Source: Lepus europaeus (lineage: Eukaryota > Chordata > Mammalia > Lagomorpha > Leporidae). Taken from it: a stretch of DNA of 64,000 nucleotides. Positions within the stretch are counted from its first letter, which is position 1. Each line of letters begins with the position of its first letter. The notes below the pieces were generated by a model. It ran no database searches, had not been told where the DNA came from, and saw nothing but the letters and a program-made list of their open reading frames with translations. Made by a program: the position numbers and the translations under genes. The stretch is from assembly GCF_033115175.1 (NCBI RefSeq), contig NC_084827.1, positions 144,887,701 through 144,951,700 of the forward strand, written 5' to 3'. Positions 57,219 to 64,000 of this stretch are shown in pieces.

Positions 57219-59414
57219 AAATCTATGTATTCTCACAGCATGAACGTTGTTTTAGTTATCTGAACCAACTGTGTAGAAATGTATGTTTTAAAAATATATG
57301 TGACTTCTCTTTACAAAGCTAGTACATGTTCCTTGAGATATGTGGAAAGTATAGAGAAATATATAGGAGGAAAATAAGTCAACTATGTCCAAAAGACATA
57401 CGCAAAGACAACCACTGTGAATGTTTTGTTGTATTTTCTTCTGGTCTCTTTTCTATGTATGTTTGCATGTGTGTCTTTCTGTGTGGTTCGACCTTTGTTT
57501 TCACTGTTCATTTTTTCCTTTGAGAATTTAACTTGTTAAATAAAAATAGATATAGGACATGCCTATGGACAAAGATTCAAAAAGTACCAAAAGAGCTCTT
57601 AGTGAAAGTGTTTCCTCCCTACTCCTGTTGTGTTAATTCCCAGTTCATTTCCCCAGAGTCAGCGTTGTTGCCCAGTTTCTTCTGGAACCTGCCAGACATG
57701 GTCTGAGCTCAAGTCTTTCGTTTTTGATGTTTTCTTTTGTGCAGATGGTAGCACGCCATATGATTCATATGCAACTGTTTCTGATCATTATTTTGAATGA
57801 CTGCATGTGGGTCCATTTCTTAGAAAGAGTACACATGTGTCTAACCCTTTCTTGCTGATGGACATCTCAGTTGTTTCCAGTGTTTTGTTACTATAAAGAA
57901 TGGTGCAAAATAAATATCCTTGCACCTATATCCTCATGCATTTGCTTTTTACTATTTTAAGTTAATTTTTTCAATTATTTCAGCAAGAGTGATTTTGTAT
58001 TGAGCGATGAAAGTTTTTTTTTTTTTTATAGACATAAGCATCACAGTCACTTATGATTGTTGTGTTACTATTAGGTACTAACCAGATGTCATCAGAACTT
58101 TTCTTTTGTCCATCTTCTATCTTCAGAAGTTATGTCTTTGTGTAAATGTATCCTTATCCCTGCAGAAAAGGTGTTTGGAATTTACAGTGAGGACTTAGGC
58201 CAGAGGGCAATTTCATGGTTATATTATAAACTCTTTGATAAAATGATATAATGAAAACATTAACTACTCCTGTCCTATCAATAGCTTCCTGGAGAATATG
58301 GGCTATACAGGATACCACTGAGCAATAGAATTTCAAACATGATGGGAGGGATTATATTGTCCAGTGCTACCCCTAACAGAACCTTGTGACTGTCCACTTC
58401 CACCACAGGCAGAGTAGGTCCCACCCATCCGTGCTCTACCACGATACAGCCAATAACCTGTGTACGAGTCAGTGATGGCTTAGATCGACTGTTTATTTTT
58501 AAAAATAAAATATGCTTTATTTTGTCTTTTTGAGTCCCCATGATACCAAATTGTGAGGCAAATCTGGATTCAGATTTGGGTTTTCTGAGTTTCCTCTGCT
58601 ACTGTCTATCTGATAGAGATTATGCTGTCATTCTTAGTTTAGAAACTGCCACATTCTTACTTTTGTGTTTCTGTTTTGAAAATGAAGTTGAGCGTACTCA
58701 TCATTTCTGGAAATTCAGATGCTTCATTTACCAGTTTCTCCTTAAATTTGCTCTATTTAATATGTGACCCCGATCATCGCTTAATTTAACAAGCAGGTAC
58801 CATGGCATATGAATCTGGTGACTTTCTCACAGGATTTAGGAGACGAATACCTAGATGTTAATTCATACAGCACTGTAAATGCCCTTCAGAAATTACAGTG
58901 GCAACACATGACACAGGATACCAAGATATTGTAGCGTAAAATAGTTGTATGATGCTGAAATGTAATACCTTTAAAATGTAGCTTTGATTTGAAGTTCTCT
59001 CTTTTGGATAGCGTGTAGAAGTGAATGCATATCCACGTGGGAGACCAGTTTCTAATATGATGAGTCTCTGGCTAAGTCTCCGATTATTAGTAAAAAATAA
59101 AAGTCAACTTTGATGTTTTTCTTTAGACACACGGACTTAGCTCACAGGTTACTAGGTAGTGCACATCTCTCTTTGGTTAGGATAGCAACAGAGGAGAGCT
59201 GCCACGTGAAAGCTGAGTGTATCAGAGAGTTAACTGTGCATGCTATGTGTGCCTGACACGGGACCTGTCAGTGGAGAAGACAAAGGGTCCATTCAGTCTC
59301 TCCATCTCTGATTGATTCCCCTCTAGCCCTTGGAATTCGTTTATCAGTAATTCTTGATTATCAACAATTGGGCCCACATGTGGCTTATGTGTAGCTAGGC
59401 AATTACAGAGAAAG

Positions 59415-59885
59415 TCAGCTGGACATTAATTAAGTGCTTCTGTGTGCTTGGCACTGTGGTGAGTGCTTTGTGCACATTTAATCCTCACGAAATGTCTATA
59501 AGATAGATGCTGATGGTCACAATGGTCCAGGCCAAAGCTAGGAGCCAGGAGCTTCTTCCTGATCTCCCACGTGGTGGCAGGGGCCCAGGCACCTGGGCCA
59601 TCTTCTGCTGCTTTTTCCAGGCCATTAGCAGGGAGCTGGATCAGAAGTGGAACAGCCAGAACTTGAACCAGTACCCATATGTGATGGTGGCATTGCAGAT
59701 AGGACTTTACTTGTGGCGCCACAAGGCCAGCACCTGTTATCTTGATTTCATAGATGAAGATACGACTTGGAACCGGAAATAACCTGTTCAAGGTTATATA
59801 CTTAGTAAGTGGCAGAATCAGGAGTCAGAGCCAGTCTGGCCTACAACCCCTACTCTTGACCATTCGTACGTTATCCCTATGTTAA
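59415..59885 (-). mobile_element. MIR, split by a CSINE
   Basis: The left part has 'gtgtgcttggcactgtggtg' and 'tttaatcctcacgaaatgtc'. The right part has 'gatttcatagatgaagatac' and 'cttagtaagtggcagaatca'. Together they follow MIR in reverse. Confidence 0.78.
59505..59737 (-). mobile_element. CSINE, tail-truncated, inside a MIR
   Basis: It starts in the body ('gatgctgatggtcacaatgg') and ends 'gtggcgccacaaggccagca'. The tail and GA-rich part are absent. Confidence 0.82.
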
Positions 59886-60245
59886 AGGAATACATTGAAT
59901 ATCAGTCTCATGCCTAAATGCTTCTTCCAATTTGGAGCTATTATAGCTACTATGCTGTAACATTGGGTTTCATTGATTTGTTTTGAAACATTCCAGTTGC
60001 TTAACATGTCTGTATCTTCACTGAACTTTTTCTTTTTAGAAGAAGAATTACTTGTTTGTTGGCAATGTGAGATGGACTTGGGGTGTTAGCAGTACTTGCT
60101 ATTCTTTGTTAGGTAATTTAACTGTAGAGGTGATATTTTTATGTTTTTCTTGAGCAAGAATCCTATTGAGATATTTAAAGAGGTGTAATATAGTGTGCCT
60201 CTGAAAAAATTAACAGGCAATGTTCCTCATTCTTTCTATTTAAAG

Positions 60246-60300
60246 TTCCAGAATGGGAGAAATAAAGACCAACGACTTGTGGAACGACTTGGCATTCCAA
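60246..60300 (+). CDS. CFLAR: CFLAR coding exon 5: linker (long isoform)
   Basis: 55 nt encode residues 204-221 plus one base: FQNGRNKDQRLVERLGIP. It aligns with human LHNGRSKEQRLKEQLG. This exon belongs to the long isoform and leads toward the caspase-like domain. The acceptor is 'ttctatttaaag|TTC' and the donor CCAA|gtaaga, phase 1. It is short and would be missed without the family alignment, but the phase agrees on both sides. Confidence 0.9.
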
Positions 60301-60907
60301 GTAAGACTGACTTTTATTTATATTCACTTCTTCTAAATGCTTGGTAATTCAAGTACAAAACGTTGCCTTTTTATAGTTGGCCATTATCTATATATTGTAT
60401 TTAAGCCCTCAAAACAAACAGTTGAATTCTTCACACTGGCCTTCCTAGATATCTATGGGATGAGCTTATTTAAATTGGAACTTTACATTGGAACTCTCTG
60501 CCTTACTCTGTCAGCTTCATCATCTTGACTATATTCCTAAGAGATGTGACATTTATTCCTGGAGTGAAGCTATAACCAGGTTATGTTAAATATTAATCTA
60601 GAGATGATAATAAACTGTGTTAAACCAAACACTGAGCATCAGGAAGAAGGAAGGGCAACAGGTTCTCCTATAAGCAGTCTGGATACTTTATAGATGACAT
60701 CCTCCTAAAGAGAAAGAAAAAATACAACAGAAAAACCTGGTCATTTCCACCTGTATGATCTCTGCCTTCTCTGTTAAAACGTCAGTGCGTGGTCCCAGGG
60801 CACCGCTATTTCTTTGGCGTGTCCTGAATCCTCAGAGTTTGGCCTGAGTCTCTGTCTCACACTGATGGGGCAGAAGGTGTGCTTCAGAGTGCCAGAAAGC
60901 TACTTAC

Positions 60908-61186
60908 GAGGCCAGAGCTGTGGCATAGTGGGTTAAGCTGCTGGTTAAGTCCTGGCTGCTCTATTTCCGATCCAGCTCCCTGCTAATGTGCCTGGGAAAG
61001 CTGGGGAAGATGACTCAAGTGCTTGGAAACTCCTGGCTCCTGGCTCCTGCCTGGCCCTGACCATTGCATCCGTTTGGGGAGTGAATCAGAGGCTGGAAGA
61101 CCTTTCTCTCTGCCTCTGCCTCTCCCCCTCTGTAACGCCACCTTTCAAATAAATAATAAATAAATAAATCTTTAAAAAAGAAAGAA
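60908..61186 (+). mobile_element. CSINE, internally deleted, with 14-bp target duplication
   Basis: It starts 'gaggccagagctgtggcata' and lacks the segment that normally includes 'cagtgccggcatcccatatg'. It ends in (GAAA)n. AGAAAGCTACTTAC flanks it at 60894-60907 and 61187-61200. Confidence 0.93.
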
Positions 61187-61557
61187 AGAAAGCTACTTAC
61201 CTGCATTTGCCTGGACTTGGTGTACTTACTAATAAAAGAGCCTTTGATAACTTGGCCATAATCTCACAGAAGTTTAAAATAATCAAACCAAGTATTGCTA
61301 TGAATTTGGATTTGCAAATATCTTTCAATGGGAAGATCATGCTGGTAGTAACTGCAATTTATTCAGCTCTTGTTAAATACTTTAAACTGACATAGACATG
61401 TCATATAGAGTATTTTGTGTTTTTATTAATATGTGGGATTATTAAAATATGAAAGATAAAGTGAAATGTCCTCTTAATTCTAAATGTCAGGGATAGTGCC
61501 TGTAGACTATATATCTAAGCATATATATGTTATGAGTATATGCACACAAATACATGT

Positions 61558-61915
61558 TTTTTTTTTTTTTAAAAGATTTGTTTACTTGAAAGAGTTACAG
61601 AGAGAGAGAAAGAGAGAGACAGAGATCTTCTATCTGCTGGTTCACTCCTCAGATGCCCACAATGGCTGGGGGTTTGGCCAGGCCGAAGCCAGGAGCCAAG
61701 AGCTTCACCCAGATCTCCTATGTGGTTGCCAGGGGCCCAAGTGCTTGTGCCACCTTCAGCTGATTTTCCCAGGCCATTAGCAGGGAGCTGGATCAGAAGC
61801 GGAGCAGCCGGGACACAGACCAATGCCCATATGGGATGCCGGGACACGGACCAATGCCCATATGGGATGCCGGCATCACATAGCTTTACCTGCTATGCCA
61901 CAATACTGGCCCCCA
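61558..61915 (-). mobile_element. CSINE, classical, with an internal tandem
   Basis: It runs from a T-run and 'aaaagatttgtttacttga' to 'ccacaatactggcccc'. A unit of about 33 bp beginning 'gggacac', with 'ccaatgcccatatgggatg', is doubled at 61810-61873. Confidence 0.9.
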
Positions 61916-61929
61916 AATATATATTTGCA

Positions 61930-62610
61930 AGTACATGGAATTAATATTATACATATTATTTAATGATCCATCCTTCACTTAATACGCCCTGTATCTATTT
62001 TCATGTCAAATACATAAAGCTCTCTCTTATCCTTTTTAACACTGTATAATATTCCATTTTATAAAAAATGATTTATCTAAATGAAAGGCAAAATTATATA
62101 GAGAGAGACAGAGAGATCCTCCAATATGCTGATTCACTCCCCAAATGGCCATAGTAGATAGGACTGTGCCAGGCAAAAGCCAGGAGCCTGGAACTCCATC
62201 CGGGTCTCCCACATCTGTGGCAGGGGCCCAAGTACTTATGTCATCTTCTGCTGCTTTCCCAGACACATTAGCGGGGAGCTGCACTGGAAGCAGAGCAGCC
62301 AGGGCTAGAACTGTGCTGATATGGACTGCTAGTGTCTCAGGCAGCTGCCCAACCTGTTATGCTACAACACTGGCCTAGGCAATATTCCATTTTATGTGCT
62401 GTAATCAGTATTTGGTTTCATGTTGGTGGACTTTTAGGTGGTTTATAGTTTGGGGCCATTATAAACAGTCATTCAGTAGATATTTTGACTTACGCTTCTG
62501 CACTCATGTTTTCTTTTCTTAGAATTAGCTTCTAGAAGCAGAATGTTCACTGAAAGCAGATAGCCAATTACCCCTTAAGAAGGCTGCTTCAACTTACACC
62601 AGCATTACTA
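61930..62610 (-). mobile_element. Old L1-like remnant, split by a CSINE
   Basis: 'aacactgtataatattccat', then 'tggacttttaggtggtttat' and 'ttagaattagcttctagaag', resembles the reverse complement of an old L1 3' region. Confidence 0.5.
62063..62380 (-). mobile_element. CSINE, old subtype, with 15-bp target duplication
   Basis: It runs from 'aaaaatgatttatctaaatg' to 'gctacaacactggcctaggc'. AATATTCCATTTTAT flanks it at 62048-62062 and 62381-62395. Confidence 0.94.
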
Positions 62611-62629
62611 TGTCAAAGTGGGCATTTTC

Positions 62630-62978
62630 GCTGGCACCGCGGCTCACTAGGCTAATCCTCCGCCTTGCGGCGCCGGCACACTGGGTTCTAGTCCCGGTCA
62701 GGGCATCGATCCTGTCCCGGTTGCCCCTCTTCCAGGCCAGCTCTCTGCTGTGGCCAGGGAGTGCAGTGGAGGATGGCCCAAGTCCTTGGGCCCTGCACCC
62801 CATGGGAGACCAGGAGAAGCACCTGGCTCCTGCCATCGGATCAGCGCGGTGCGCCGGCCGCAGCGCGCTACCGCGGCAGCCATTGGAGGGTGAACCAACG
62901 GCAAAAAGGAAGACCTTTCTCTCTGTCTCTCTCTCTCACTGTCCACTCTGCCTGTCCAAAAAAAAAAAAAAAAAAAAA
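62630..62978 (+). mobile_element. CSINE, young type, with 15-bp target duplication
   Basis: It starts 'gctggcaccgcggctcacta', keeps the B-box-like 'ggttctagtcc' and ends in about 24 A. AAAGTGGGCATTTTC flanks it at 62615-62629 and 62979-62993. The poly-A tail and perfect duplication mark it as recent. Confidence 0.96.
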
Positions 62979-63346
62979 AAAGTGGGCATTTTCCCTAAAC
63001 CTTACCAGTATGGGCACTTCCTTTGCCTGTCTTTCGACATGGTTTCTCATTTTTGCAACAATCTTGGGGGGGAGATACTACTATTTCAGTTTAGAGGTTA
63101 ATAATCCCCTGAGACTCAGGGAACTAACCTCTCCCATCCCCGAGCTCGCCAGAGACAGCACTGGAGTTTGAGCCCCATCATTTATGGCTTCAAAACTGGT
63201 GCTTCCTCTGCCTCCCTGGGCTCATATAGTCGCGACCTCGCGAATTTGCTTTGGGCTCATCTGCATTTGCCAGGCTCACTGCTCTCTCACTGGGGGTGGG
63301 CCTCGCCCTCTGGCAGCTTCCTGACTGGCTGTTCTCTCCCCCTCAG

Positions 63347-63393
63347 GAGCCGTGAAGACGTCCATCCAGGAATCGGCAGCCTTCATGCCTCAG
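63347..63393 (+). CDS. CFLAR: CFLAR coding exon 6: linker before the caspase-like domain
   Basis: 47 nt complete codon 222 (Arg) and encode AVKTSIQESAAFMPQ, residues 223-237. It is orthologous to human EPVKKSIQESEAFLPQ. A strong pyrimidine tract and 'cctcag' precede it. The donor is CAG|gtatgg, phase 0. The six exons total 711 nt, 237 codons, the same count as human at this point. The next exon, expected to begin near human SIPEERYKMKSK, was not found before the window ends. The caspase-like domain is therefore outside and the gene is partial here. Confidence 0.94.
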
Positions 63394-64000
63394 GTATGGG
63401 ATCCATGAGCTGACTTGGCCCTGTGTTGTATGTGTGATTTAGGGGCAGCGAATGTTGACTTCTTTAGAATTGTCTGTCCCTTGAGAATTCTTTGTGACTC
63501 CGACACCCTAGGAGCATGGTTCTCTGGAGAACTCACTGAGCAGGGAACCTCAAGATGTGAAAGTGCATTTTTTTTTTTTTCATCAGTGAACTTTGGAACA
63601 CAGGAAACTTCCAAAGCGGCACCTCTTGTCTCAGCTGAGTGTGAGTGCCCAGCCCATAAGCAGGGAGTGACAGGACCCCGAACCTTGATGCCTTCTTTGC
63701 GTTACTTCAGGTTACCGTGGAGACAGAAGACTCGGCTTTTCTGTTTCAAATTAATTTTCTTCCACAAAGCTAGGGCATGCATTGAGAGACTGCAGTGTTC
63801 AAGAAACTGGAACAGTTTGTTTATCGCCAACACAGGACCTCACTAGAGGACACGCTTGGTATTAAAGCGAAATGTCAGTCGTGCTGACTTGGTGCTGTAT
63901 GTTCTCAGTGACTCACCTGCCAAAGGCAGCTTTGAGGAAATCCAGTAGAAGAGCTGTTCTATGGGCGGGCATGTACAGGAACAGAGCAGTACCGAAAGGT
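63394..64000 (+). other. CFLAR: CFLAR intron after coding exon 6 (partial)
   Basis: Unique sequence with a T-run at 63570-63581. Open frames of 74-143 codons here show no similarity to the expected next exon. Confidence 0.8.

Larger units (their letters stand above)
57219..60245 (+). other. CFLAR: Remainder of CFLAR intron between coding exons 4 and 5
   Basis: 57800-57960 reads like an old L1-type 3' end in reverse ('gatggacatctcagttgttt', 'aaataaatatccttgcacct'). I could not find a counterpart of the human FLIP-S exon here. It ends at acceptor 'ctttctatttaaag'. Confidence 0.75.
60301..63346 (+). other. CFLAR: CFLAR intron between coding exons 5 and 6
   Basis: It runs from donor gtaaga to acceptor 'gttctctccccctcag'. 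It holds four CSINEs and old L1-like text at 61930-62610. Confidence 0.88.

Noticed and set aside
57162-60245. Search for a human-type FLIP-S exon
   Set aside because: No acceptor followed by a short frame like the human FLIP-S tail was seen. Absence by eye is not proof.

Overview
This window is nuclear DNA from a leporid, almost certainly the domestic rabbit (Oryctolagus cuniculus) or a close relative. The evidence is about fifty copies of the tRNA-derived CSINE ('C repeat') family in several age classes, plus rabbit-type LINE-1 3' ends, laid over older repeats shared by all placental mammals (MIR, L2, L1M, MaLR, MER5A, Tigger). Nothing here is prokaryotic. Nearly every long open reading frame is a chance reading through a CSINE or through GC-rich DNA.

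The one recognisable protein-coding gene is CFLAR (c-FLIP, the death-effector-domain inhibitor of caspase-8), on the + strand. Six consecutive coding exons are present: 51064-51344, 53289-53394, 56116-56251, 57076-57161, 60246-60300 and 63347-63393. All splice phases agree. Joined, they encode 237 residues: DED1, DED2 and the linker. The caspase-like half lies beyond the right edge. The ATG exon probably begins near 50935 with a short 5' UTR. Two neighbouring CpG islands (about 30.1-30.9 kb and 31.6-32.5 kb) are the best candidates for the CFLAR promoter and non-coding first exon. If so, 32.5-50.9 kb is CFLAR intron 1.

Layout: 1-22 kb is intergenic, CSINE-rich DNA with remnants of old L1, MIR, L2 and hAT elements. 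At 22.26-23.46 kb is a decayed processed pseudogene of FANCL, followed by a MaLR LTR. At 24-29 kb is an old minus-strand L1 carrying an LTR-like insertion, then two Tigger remnants. At 30-32.5 kb are the CpG islands. At 32.5-50.9 kb is presumed CFLAR intron 1, containing a MaLR LTR split by SINEs, two young L1 3' ends in opposite orientation, a (TTC)n tract of about 82 bp, and a MER5A. From 51 kb to the end are the CFLAR DED exons and introns.

The most useful leads are these. (1) A read-through of the donor after the fourth coding exon would make a 221-residue c-FLIP(R)-like short isoform. (2) In-frame upstream AUGs in the ATG exon could extend the N terminus. (3) Two L1 3' ends form a long inverted repeat in the presumed first intron. 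(4) Several nested or same-site SINE insertions have target-site duplications that can be read directly. No convincing new biological system was found.
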